Assembly: GCF_010384365.1 (NCBI RefSeq)
Contig: NZ_CP048397.1
Span: forward strand, 3,658,001-3,722,000
Reading direction: 5' to 3'
Length of the DNA: 64,000 nt
Source: Streptomyces sp. S4.7
Lineage (GTDB): Bacteria; Actinomycetota; Actinomycetes; Streptomycetales; Streptomycetaceae
Below, in pieces: positions 1 to 6,944 of this stretch; position 1 is the first letter of the stretch; each line of letters starts with the position of its first letter. The notes beneath the pieces are model-generated. The model saw nothing but the letters and a program-made list of their open reading frames with translations. It searched no databases and was not told the DNA's origin. A program made the translations under genes and the position numbers.

Positions 1-689
1 ATCTGATCGGCGTCGACCTGGACGTGACGCCGACGACCGCAGCGTCGGCGCACAGCCGTGCGGGCGACCACGCGGGCGACCACGCGGGCGACCACGCGGG
101 CGGCTCGAACAGCGCACCGGACCCGACCCCGGATTCGGTCGCCGCGCTCCAGCAGCTCGCCTTCCAGCACCTGTTCACGCTGCCGGAGACCGTGGTCGTG
201 CTCACCCCGAGCGGTGGCCGGCACATCTGGCTGTCGGGTCCATCCGGGATCACCGTCCCCAACTCTGCGGGGCGCCTGGCACCCGGCATCGACGTACGGG
301 GCGCGGGCGGCTATCTCGTCGGTCCCGGCTCCGTCACCGCCCGGGGCGCGTACCGCCTCGCCCCCGGCTCCGCCGGACTCACCCCCGCGCCCTGCCCGCG
401 CGCCCTGCTGCGCCTGCTCACGCCCCCCGAGCGCGGGCGCCACTCGGGGCCGGGAGGGCACCGGGGCCGCCCGGCGCAGGGGCACGGCCTCGTCCAGTTC
501 GTACTCGCCGCGCACGCGGGCCAGCGCAACACCCGGCTGTTGTGGGCGGCCTGCCGGGCGTACGAGCACGGCTTCGGCGACTCCCTCCTGGAGACGCTCG
601 TCGACGCCGCCGTACGGACGGGCCTGACCGAACGCGAGGCGCGCGCGACGATCGCGTCGGCGTCCCGCCTGACGGCGGGACCGGCGTAG
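1..689 (+). CDS. Primase-polymerase (prim-pol) domain protein, 5' end outside window
   Basis: The frame is open to the left edge and reads LIGVDLDV before the first internal GTG at 24, so the real start lies upstream. GVDLD is the acidic metal-binding motif of bifunctional primase/polymerase (AEP) domains. It is followed by GGRHIWLSGPSG and a GIDVRGAGGYLVGPGS segment, both typical of the family. A short Gly/His-rich insertion with repeated GDHA units follows the motif. The C-terminal third (QRNTRLLWAACRAYEHG onward) resembles the small helical tail of such proteins. Role: probably nucleic-acid synthesis, but for a stand-alone chromosomal copy this is inference. Confidence 0.75.
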   Translation, partial: LIGVDLDVTPTTAASAHSRAGDHAGDHAGDHAGGSNSAPDPTPDSVAALQQLAFQHLFTLPETVVVLTPSGGRHIWLSGPSGITVPNSAGRLAPGIDVRGAGGYLVGPGSVTARGAYRLAPGSAGLTPAPCPRALLRLLTPPERGRHSGPGGHRGRPAQGHGLVQFVLAAHAGQRNTRLLWAACRAYEHGFGDSLLETLVDAAVRTGLTEREARATIASASRLTAGPA

Positions 690-706
690 GTCCGTATACG
701 CGGGAA

Positions 707-739
707 GGGCGTTCACCGGCGTCGTGCCGGCGAACGCCC
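707..739. terminator. Hairpin between convergent genes
   Basis: GGGCGTTC-A-CCGGC pairs with GCCGG-C-GAACGCCC across a 5-base loop, with one bulged mismatch. It lies between two convergent stop codons (689 and 755), the expected place for a bidirectional terminator. There is no U tract, as is usual in Streptomyces. Confidence 0.6.
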
Positions 740-754
740 CTCCGTCTTCCGCGC

Positions 755-1681
755 TTACAGCACGTCGATGCTCAACGTGGCCCTGTTGTTGGTCTTGTTG
801 GTGTCGTAGACGGGCTCGATGTCGTAGTTGGAGGTGGCCTTGACCTCGCCCGACGTGTCCGTCCGCCGCCCCTTGTCGATCCTCAGGACGAAGGCGAACG
901 CCTCGGTCTCACCGACCTCCAGGGTGTAGTCGTCCTCCTGGCAGACGTACTTCGGGTGTCCCGGCTCCGAGGGGCCGGTCGGTCCGTCGATCCCGAACGG
1001 CTTGCACTCCGCGGGGACTTCGACGGCCTTCGTGCCCTTGGGGACGTTCACGAGGAGCGCCGGGTGGTCGTCGCTCTCGTTGTTCTGGATCCAGCCCGGT
1101 CCGTCGTTGCGGATCGAGGGCGTGACGATGACCTCGCTGCCGGACTTCCCCTTGGCCTGGTCCCCCGTGGCGACGAGGTCGGCCGAGTTGTCGGTGTCCA
1201 GCGCGAGGCGGCGGTGGGCCTCGTCGTAGCCCTCCCCCGGGTCGTCACCGGTACGGCTCGTGCCGTACTCGACGACCTCCATCAGCGCCTTCTTCAGCAC
1301 CGTGAACCTGACCGGCACCGTGTAGCTCTCACCCGGCGCGATGCCGACGTCCAGCTCGCACACGGCCTGCTTGATCTTGTCCCCCACAGTCGAGTACGTA
1401 CAGCCGTCGACGGGCCGGGTGAAGGCCAGTCCGCGGGTGAGCCGCACCCGGAAGGTGACACCGTCCGTGGCGGCGGTGCCGTTGTTGGTGAGCTTGACGG
1501 AGTCGTCGCGGACCTCGCCGGGCCTGAGCTGATTCCCCGACAGCTCGGACACGGTCAGATCCGGCGCGACGGGCTCGTCCGCATGGGCGCCGGGGGCGAG
1601 GGCGAGCGGGAGGGCCGCGGCGACCGCGACGGCGGCCACCGTTGTCGATGTCAGGCGCGAGAGGCGCTTGTGCTGGCGCAC
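755..1681 (-). CDS. Secreted protein with Ig-like (CARDB/DUF11-type) domains
   Basis: The chosen GTG start has AGGAG nine bases upstream. It gives a basic N-terminus, a hydrophobic Ala-rich stretch and a cleavage-like APGAHADEP, i.e. a Sec signal peptide. The mature part (308 aa precursor) contains two beta-rich segments with the 'LTNNGTAATDGVTFRVRL' and 'IRNDGPGW' style of CARDB/DUF11 repeats found in cell-surface proteins. There is no sortase motif or C-terminal membrane anchor, so it is probably released or held by the wall. Longer upstream starts would bury the signal peptide and were rejected. No enzymatic motif is visible. Function unknown. Confidence 0.7.
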   Translation of the reverse strand: MRQHKRLSRLTSTTVAAVAVAAALPLALAPGAHADEPVAPDLTVSELSGNQLRPGEVRDDSVKLTNNGTAATDGVTFRVRLTRGLAFTRPVDGCTYSTVGDKIKQAVCELDVGIAPGESYTVPVRFTVLKKALMEVVEYGTSRTGDDPGEGYDEAHRRLALDTDNSADLVATGDQAKGKSGSEVIVTPSIRNDGPGWIQNNESDDHPALLVNVPKGTKAVEVPAECKPFGIDGPTGPSEPGHPKYVCQEDDYTLEVGETEAFAFVLRIDKGRRTDTSGEVKATSNYDIEPVYDTNKTNNRATLSIDVL

Positions 1682-1816
1682 GGTGAGTCTCCTCGAACGT
1701 ACGGAAGCGGGACGGCGTGTCCCACTGGTCACCTGCTAGACACCGCAATTCCAGGCCTGGTTGTGCGTCGGGTTGTGGAGGATCCATGACCGGGCCGGGG
1801 GCGCCGGGACGGCGGC

Positions 1817-1862
1817 GCGCGCCGGCGTCCGCCCTCACTTCGAAGGGCGAACGCCGGCGCGC
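1817..1862. terminator. Long hairpin after the LTD-domain gene
   Basis: A 19-bp stem (1817-1835 with 1844-1862) has a single G-U-type mismatch and an 8-base loop. It starts seven bases beyond the stop codon at 1869 of the leftward gene, which fits a strong terminator. Confidence 0.7.
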
Positions 1863-1868
1863 CTCGGA

Positions 1869-2324
1869 TCAGCAGACCTTGTAGTCGACCCGTGTCGAGT
1901 TGTACGAACAGGTGTCCACCGTGGCGCCGTTGGACTTCTTGAGCGTCGCCTTGTCGCGGTCGTTGTTCCAGACGTACGCGGCGCGCCCCTGGTAGCGGTT
2001 GGCCGCGGTGTTCGTGCCCCTCCCCGTACGCACGGTCACGGTCTTGCCCCGGGCGAGGGAGTAACTGCCGAACGTGTACTTGTGATTCGACCCGTCGACG
2101 ACCGACCACCCCGTCAGGCTGACCGCCCTGGTGGTGGTGTTGCGGATCTGCACGTACTCGCCGTTGAGACTGGCGTTGGAGCGGGTGTCCGTGCCGGGGC
2201 TGTCGTAGTAGATCTTGTACAGATGTACCGACCCGGCGGCCTGCGCCTGCGAAGGCAACAGAACCGTTCCGGCGACCACCGCGGCGGTCGCCGCGACGGT
2301 GGAGAGCGTGCGGGAGTAGCGCAT
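1869..2324 (-). CDS. Secreted lamin-tail-domain (LTD) protein
   Basis: The ATG has AGAAGGA just upstream. The first ~30 residues form a signal peptide ending SQAQAA. The mature region (about 120 aa) reads VHLYKIYYDSPG ... NASLNGEYVQIRNTT ... VSLTGWSVVD ... YTF ... L..GKTVTV, the pattern of a bacterial lamin tail domain: 'N.EYV.I.N....V.L.GW.V.D' then 'G....V..G'. Two Cys in the tail (DTCSY and terminal VC) could form a disulfide. LTD domains occur in secreted proteins, often next to nuclease or phosphatase domains. Here the domain is alone, so the role is unknown. A hairpin follows directly. Confidence 0.75.
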   Translation of the reverse strand: MRYSRTLSTVAATAAVVAGTVLLPSQAQAAGSVHLYKIYYDSPGTDTRSNASLNGEYVQIRNTTTRAVSLTGWSVVDGSNHKYTFGSYSLARGKTVTVRTGRGTNTAANRYQGRAAYVWNNDRDKATLKKSNGATVDTCSYNSTRVDYKVC

Positions 2325-2593
2325 GTGCGTCCTTCTGATCGAGGCCGGGCACCCCCCAAAGGGCCCGGCAGGCGGCCAGAGTATGACCAAGCGCCCGCAA
2401 CGGGTCGCCTTTTCCGGAACAAGGACATACCGGCCGGTAGAGCCGCCAACTCCCGTACAGTGAGGCTCATTTCGCCCCATACGGCCAACCGACCGCGTTG
2501 CCGGCCATTGCCGATCCCCGGCAGCGGGCAGCACGTCATGGGTGCACACCTCACCCATGTCGCTTCCCACTCCCACCGCCACACAATGTGCAG

Positions 2594-3724
2594 GTGACAC
2601 CCAAGAAGGCCGGTCCGATCCCTCGCCCGAGCCCCCGCCCGCGGAACCGTGCGACGATGCGCCGCGCGGCGGTGACGGGCATCCTGTGCGCGCTGGTGGC
2701 GGCGTGGCTGCTGCTGGTCAATGTGCGGGGGGCGATCGACGACGAACGCGCTTTCAGGGCTGCGGTCAGCTGTGACTCCGGCGACGACTGCCTGCGTACG
2801 ACCGGGGCTCGGATCGACCGGACCGAGCGCGTGGAGGGAAAGAAGACAGCCTCGTACTTCCTGTACGTCACCGAGGCGGACGGCACGACCAGCAGCCCCC
2901 GCCTCTGGGGCAGCCCGTCGGATCCCCCGGCCGCCACGAATGGAACGCGCGTCGAGGTGACGTATTGGCGGGGGGAAATCCGGTACGTCGACTTCGACTC
3001 CACGCGCCGGTACACAACGGCGGACCCACGCGGCGACTACCGCCCCTTCGCCTCCTTCGGCCTCGCCATCGGCCTCTTCGGCGCGGGCATCCTGTGGGTC
3101 TGGTACTGGTGGGCCCGCCACTCCCGGTCCTCGGTCCGGGCGGATCCGTGGCAGATCGGCGTCCCGACCACGGGCGCGGTCCTCCTCACCCTGCCGGGAG
3201 CGGGCGCGCCCTGGGTCACCGACAGCTTCGGGTCCGCGCTGCGGCTCCTCGGCCTGTGCTCACTGCCGATCCTCGCGGGCTGCTCGGTGGCGGCCCTGCT
3301 CGTGAGACGACGCCAACGCGGCGACGACACCATCGCGATGACACCGTCCGTACCGACCGAGGAGCGGATCCTCACCGCCCGGATCGTGGGCGGGGTCCCG
3401 TACGCGACCCAGGGATTCCTGGTCGCCGGCCCCACATCCCTCTGGTCGACCCCCGACCCCACGGGCAAGGCGTTCCGCCGCCGAATCCCCACCACTCTGA
3501 CCCCGATCCGCGTCCGCCCGCAGTACTGGAGGGATCCGGACCAGCCCAACTACGGCGCCAAGGCGGTGGTGCTGGAGTGCGAGGACGACGGCAGGCCGGT
3601 GCTGGTCGTCACGGACAGGAAGAACATGCCGTGGCTCCTGGGCACGCTCGGATCGACGTCCACCCGCCCGGAACAGCCGCTCCCTTTGCGGCGCCGCACC
3701 CGGGCTGATGCCGTGAAACCGTGA
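2594..3724 (+). CDS. Membrane protein, DUF3592-like
   Basis: Protein of 376 aa if translation starts at GTG 2594. The sequence CACAAT lies eight bases before that GTG and no Shine-Dalgarno is present, so a leaderless transcript is plausible. The alternative is ATG 2657, immediately before the first membrane helix (ILCALVAAWLLLVNV). An extracytoplasmic segment with a CDSGDDC pair follows, then helices near LAIGLFGAGILWVWYW, TTGAVLLTLPGAG and LGLCSLPILAGCSVAALLV. The C-terminal ~130 aa are cytosolic. The layout resembles DUF3592 membrane proteins. Function unknown. It is the last chromosomal gene before the tRNA-Ser island. Confidence 0.65.
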   Translation: MTPKKAGPIPRPSPRPRNRATMRRAAVTGILCALVAAWLLLVNVRGAIDDERAFRAAVSCDSGDDCLRTTGARIDRTERVEGKKTASYFLYVTEADGTTSSPRLWGSPSDPPAATNGTRVEVTYWRGEIRYVDFDSTRRYTTADPRGDYRPFASFGLAIGLFGAGILWVWYWWARHSRSSVRADPWQIGVPTTGAVLLTLPGAGAPWVTDSFGSALRLLGLCSLPILAGCSVAALLVRRRQRGDDTIAMTPSVPTEERILTARIVGGVPYATQGFLVAGPTSLWSTPDPTGKAFRRRIPTTLTPIRVRPQYWRDPDQPNYGAKAVVLECEDDGRPVLVVTDRKNMPWLLGTLGSTSTRPEQPLPLRRRTRADAVKP

Positions 3725-3781
3725 GCCGGACTCAACCCGGAAGGGGCGCTCCCGAGCCGGAAACACCCCTCCTGACCTGCT

Positions 3782-3840
3782 GCGGTGGGTGTGGGATCTG
3801 AACCCACGGTGACATCGCTGCCACGACGGTTTTCAAGACC
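3782..3840. repeat. tRNA-Ser 3' fragment, outer left attachment site
   Basis: This 59-base stretch repeats the 3' half (anticodon loop to discriminator base) of the intact tRNA-Ser gene at 22711-22800. One base differs: C at 3798, in the T-loop. It lacks the 5' half of the tRNA, so it is a left attachment scar. Its divergence from the other two copies suggests the older insertion. Confidence 0.85.
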
Positions 3841-4009
3841 TTCTGGCGGTCGAGCGGCTTCCGTTCTCTGTCGCAGGTCAGGCACGTACGAGCGCCCCGG
3901 CGGAACCGTTGTCGTCGTCATCGTGCCCGCTGCGTACCCCAGGCTGCTCAGCGCAACGCTCACGGGCACTGTGTGGTCATGAGTGCGTTGTGGCAAAGGC
4001 AGTCCTGTT

Positions 4010-4252
4010 CGACAGGGCACCAGCCTCGCCCTACACGACCAAAACCACCTCGACGCCGTCGCCACCGAGCTGAACAACCGCCCACGCAAGACGCTCGGCT
4101 GGGAAGCCCCGGCCGAGCGCATGCGCGAACTGCTCGCCATCACAGGCCAGAGATCCACAACCCGAGTCACACCGCTCGTTTGGCAGCCCCCGACCATGAC
4201 CCACCGACCCACCAGGCCAGATCCTCGAACCGGCTGGTCGAAGAATCCGTAA
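4010..4252 (+). pseudogene. IS30-family transposase C-terminal fragment
   Basis: The frame contains HLDAVATELNNRPRKTLGW followed by APAERMRELL. This is the highly conserved C-terminal end of IS30-family transposases, just after the last catalytic Glu. Nothing upstream resembles the rest of the enzyme (DDE core or N-terminal HTH), and the reading frame then runs into unrelated sequence to a TAA at 4252. No flanking inverted repeats were found. It is a dead remnant marking past insertion into the island. Confidence 0.75.
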
Positions 4253-4374
4253 CGCCCCTCCCCGGCCAGCCCACCTCCGAGTCAGACCTACTCTCCTGCC
4301 CGCACCGATCTCGTCGCAGGGGAGGCGGAGCTGGGTTGTGAGCGTCGGCCTCGCAAGCGTCTGCCATGATCAGG

Positions 4375-4740
4375 TCAGCTCATCTGGGCCTTGATGTGTT
4401 CGACGACCTCGTGGAACTCCTTCGTCGGCGAGAAGTCCACGTACTCGCAATCCTCAAGCGCCTCGGGGGCGTGGCCAGGGGGCCAGTAGAACGCTTGTCC
4501 CTCTTGGTAGACCTCATCACCGTGCCCGGTCCGCATTTTCAGGCTGCCCTTGAGCAGGTATCCCCAGTGCGGGCACTGGCACAGGTCGTCGGGCAGTCCT
4601 TTGCAGACCGGTGCCAGGTCCGCACCCTTGGGGAGCCGCGCAAAAGCCGCGGTCATGTTTCCCCCGATTTCCTTCATGCGCAGCTCCACGCCGCCCCCCT
4701 CGATCGCGACCGGAGCATCACTACGCGTCGTTGCGGTCAT
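4375..4740 (-). CDS. Small cupin-domain protein
   Basis: Protein of 121 aa; ATG with GAGGAG eight bases upstream. The core reads CQCPHWGYLLKGSLKMRTGHGDEVYQEGQAFYWPPGHAPE, a single cupin barrel: His from PHWGYLLKG in motif 1, then the 'G.A.Y.PPGH.PE' motif 2. Two Cys (DLCQCPH) lie directly before the metal-binding His. Single-domain cupins of this kind bind metal or small ligands, but the substrate cannot be inferred. The gene stands alone in the island remnant, and a 14-bp perfect palindrome lies about 90 bases upstream. Confidence 0.7.
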   Translation of the reverse strand: MTATTRSDAPVAIEGGGVELRMKEIGGNMTAAFARLPKGADLAPVCKGLPDDLCQCPHWGYLLKGSLKMRTGHGDEVYQEGQAFYWPPGHAPEALEDCEYVDFSPTKEFHEVVEHIKAQMS

Positions 4741-4826
4741 CGCACGCCACTCCTCTCGATACCCGTCCCCTTCCACCCTGCGCCTCATCCGCGCCGTCGG
4801 CCACGCGGCACCCCGGCCCGCCCCGT

Positions 4827-4840
4827 GCTACTGCAGTAGC
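4827..4840. promoter_or_regulatory. Perfect 14-bp palindrome upstream of the cupin gene
   Basis: GCTACTGCAGTAGC is fully self-complementary. It lies 87 bases upstream of the leftward cupin start in otherwise featureless DNA (4741-5114 holds no convincing gene). A dimeric-repressor operator is a guess. Confidence 0.35.
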
Positions 4841-5114
4841 CACCCACGGCAGAGTCTGTACAGCGAGCATGCAACCCCCACGAACTGCAGTTGCCACGAA
4901 GCGGGCGAGAGGTCGATGTGCTGTACGCGACGTGCGGGGTTCCGCCACCGGTAGCCATGAAGGGAAGTCAAACACTCACTCCTCAGTGAGCGCGGTCCCA
5001 CACTTGGCGCAGTAGAAGACGGTCATACATCGGGTTCTACCGCGTGCCGGGCCGGGACGTCGAAGGGGTTCATCAGGAGAGCGGCCCCGGACCAGGTGCA
5101 TGGTCAGGGGCCGT

Positions 5115-5542
5115 TCAACTACCAGGAGAGGCGCGGTGGTCAGTCCGAAGCGGCACCGGCAGAGCCGTCGCCGGTGTCCGACCCACTGAGCCAGCTGTCC
5201 GCCGCTTCCGCCACCTGGTCGTCACGACCAGCCACAGGCCGGGCGTAGGACCCGCGTAGGCGAGCAAGGAGATCAGCAGATCATGCGGCTTCGTCGCGCT
5301 CCGCACAATCCGTGAGGCTTCCAGCGGGGTGACCTCGCACGGGACGTGGGTTGCCGACCGGTACGGCGTGATGACCGCCGCGCACCGGCTCGGGCAACCT
5401 CCCGCCATGACTCGGCGGAGAGCGTTTCCGGCACTTCCGCCTCGACCGTCGTGAACCGGGTGTGCTCCTCCACGCGCGTGGGGAGCCCGGCGGCGGACAG
5501 CCGGGCGGCGATGGCCGCCGCAGTCACTCCCGAAGCGGACAC
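5115..5542 (-). pseudogene. Frame-broken gene divergent from GntR; integrase-like 3' part
   Basis: GTG at 5542 has an excellent GGAGG seven bases upstream and opens a frame reading VSASGVTAAAIAARLSAAG and then VEAEVPETLSAESWREV. At about 5390 the Streptomyces-like G/C third-position bias moves to another frame, which reads VTPLEASRIVRS and then HDLLISLLAYAGPTPG and stops at 5115. The second part resembles the stretch before the catalytic Arg of tyrosine recombinases (usually LLAYAGLRPGE), with that motif altered. The locus is either one gene with a frameshift or a small element gene joined to an integrase scrap. In either case it is not functional as an integrase. Confidence 0.5.
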
Positions 5543-5580
5543 AGGGCAGCCTCCGTCACCAGCGATCACTTTCGGTGAAG

Positions 5581-5596
5581 CTAGTGGACTAGATTT
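5581..5596 (+). promoter_or_regulatory. Operator overlapping a leaderless GntR promoter
   Basis: CTAGT-GG-ACTAG is an exact inverted repeat (5581-5592). It overlaps TAGATT (5591-5596), a good -10 hexamer placed to start transcription at or near the ATG at 5602. No ribosome binding site precedes that ATG. The divergent gene starts at 5542, so one bound dimer could silence both. Autoregulation by the GntR protein is inferred from this placement. Confidence 0.5.
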
Positions 5597-5601
5597 TCCA
5601 T

Positions 5602-6357
5602 ATGTCTGAGCAGCCGCCGTATATCCGCATCGCCGACGAACTCCGGCGGCGCATTGCGGAGCACGTCTGGGGACCGGGGGACCGTCTCCCTTCCCGCGCC
5701 CAGATCGGCCAGGAGTGCGGCGTGGGCGAGAACGTGGTGCGCCGCGCACAGGAGTTGCTGATCTCCCAGGGAGTGTTGGAAGGTCGGGCCGGATCGGGCA
5801 CGTACGTCGCCGAAGTCCGGCAACGGGTACGGGTCGTGCGGTCGTCGGCACGCGAACAGCCCACGGGGTCCCCGTTTCGCCAGGACATGAAGGCTCTCGG
5901 CAGGCAGAGCGATTGGGAGAGCCGGACCGAGGCGAAGGTGTCGGCCCCGACGGAGATCGCCGCGCGGCTCGGGATCGCCGAGGCAGAGTTGTGCGTGCGG
6001 ACGACGTACGAGTTCCTGGCGGACAGCAGGCCGGTTCAGCTGTCGACGAGTTGGGAGCCGTACGACCTCACCGGCGGCACACTCGTCGTCCTCCCCGAGG
6101 GAGGGCCGCACGCCGGGGCGGGTGTCGTGAACCGCATGGCCGTGATCGGAGTGACCGTCAGCCATGCGGTTGAGCAGCCGGAGCCACGGCATGCGACCGC
6201 CGAGGAGGCGTCGCTACTCGGCATTCAGAAGGCCGCACTCGTGACGCACATCCGGCGGACGTACTACAGCGACCAGGGTCGGCCCGTGGAGACGGCGGAC
6301 ATCGTGGTGCCCGCGGCGCACTGCGAGATCGTCTACGAGATCCCGATCAGCCAGTAG
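5602..6357 (+). CDS. GntR/HutC-family transcriptional regulator
   Basis: Protein of 251 aa. Residues ~5-70 form the winged helix of GntR regulators (YIRIADELRRRI ... GDRLPSRAQIGQECGVGENVVRRAQELLISQGVLEGRAGSGTYVA). Residues ~90-245 are a UTRA effector-binding domain (LGIAEAELCVRTTYEF, QLSTSWEPYDL, RRTYYSDQGRPVETADIVVPA). Such regulators control transfer genes in pSAM2-like elements or nearby metabolic genes. An inverted-repeat operator overlaps its likely leaderless promoter. It is the only clearly intact regulator of the left remnant, and its neighbour across the promoter is broken. Confidence 0.85.
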   Translation: MSEQPPYIRIADELRRRIAEHVWGPGDRLPSRAQIGQECGVGENVVRRAQELLISQGVLEGRAGSGTYVAEVRQRVRVVRSSAREQPTGSPFRQDMKALGRQSDWESRTEAKVSAPTEIAARLGIAEAELCVRTTYEFLADSRPVQLSTSWEPYDLTGGTLVVLPEGGPHAGAGVVNRMAVIGVTVSHAVEQPEPRHATAEEASLLGIQKAALVTHIRRTYYSDQGRPVETADIVVPAAHCEIVYEIPISQ

Positions 6358-6477
6358 CGGGCAGTCCTCGGCAGCTCCAAAGCACTGCATGGCCGTGCCC
6401 CCGGCGTGCCCCTTCCGTGCCCGATAGAGCGGGAAACCAGGGGGAACAGCGGTGACCGGCAGGGAGCGGGCATGGCA

Positions 6478-6512
6478 ACGGCCCCTGACCATACGTACTG
6501 GTCAGGGGCCGT
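6478..6512. terminator. Hairpin next to the inner attachment site
   Basis: ACGGCCCCTGACC and GGTCAGGGGCCGT form a perfect 13-bp stem around a 9-base loop, ending seven bases before the tRNA-derived repeat. The sequence between the GntR stop (6357) and 6478 shows nothing else. Confidence 0.6.
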
Positions 6513-6518
6513 TTACCT

Positions 6519-6575
6519 GCGGTGGGTGTGGGATTTGAACCCACGGTGACATCGCTGCCACGACGGTTTTCAAGA
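6519..6575. repeat. tRNA-Ser 3' fragment, inner left attachment site
   Basis: These 57 bases are identical to 22713-22769 in the intact tRNA-Ser gene. The match stops inside the anticodon region (CAAGAG here against CAAGAC in the tRNA), where tyrosine integrases of such elements usually cross over. This is the left end (attL) of the intact element. From 6576 to 6944 no gene is recognisable. Confidence 0.9.
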
Positions 6576-6944
6576 GCGTCACGCTGCCCGCCTCTGCACA
6601 CCGCTTGACCTGCTTGAACACTGTCTCCTTCATTCTCGACTGTCCTGCCGGCCCACAGATGGCCCACGAAGGCCGCTTCGCGGACGGGAGGACGACCTCC
6701 TTAACCCTCAGGCGGCGTGGCGTCGCATGGGCAACTCACAGACAGCCAGCCTCGTCACACCTCGCCTCACCAGTCAGACAGCAACTGGGCTTAGGCGCGG
6801 CGGCATGGGATCGCTCTGGCATCAACACCCCTCCCAGCGAGGTTACTTCGAAGAGGGGGGGCTTGCCGTAGCCACACAAGTACTGTAAGTCAGTGGAAGA
6901 TCGTAGGCGCGACAAGGTGCCGCGACATCAGCAGTGGGGGCTTG

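Larger units (their letters stand above)
3782..6518. mobile_element. Decayed remnant of an earlier tRNA-Ser island
   Basis: This segment is bounded by two tRNA-Ser 3' fragments (3782 and 6519). It holds an IS30-type transposase scrap, a cupin gene, a frame-broken leftward gene with integrase-like sequence and an intact GntR regulator. No complete transfer or replication gene is present. The most economical reading is a first element that lost most of its genes, followed by a second integration at the regenerated site. It could instead be a captured accessory segment mobilised together with the neighbour. Confidence 0.6.

Noticed and set aside
4022..4141. Complete IS30 insertion sequence
   Set aside because: Only the C-terminal transposase motif remains; no catalytic core, inverted repeats or target duplication was found.
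6576..6944. Genes between the inner attachment site and the ParB-like gene
   Set aside because: The frames here have no ribosome binding site, codon bias or recognisable protein. The stretch was left as non-coding.
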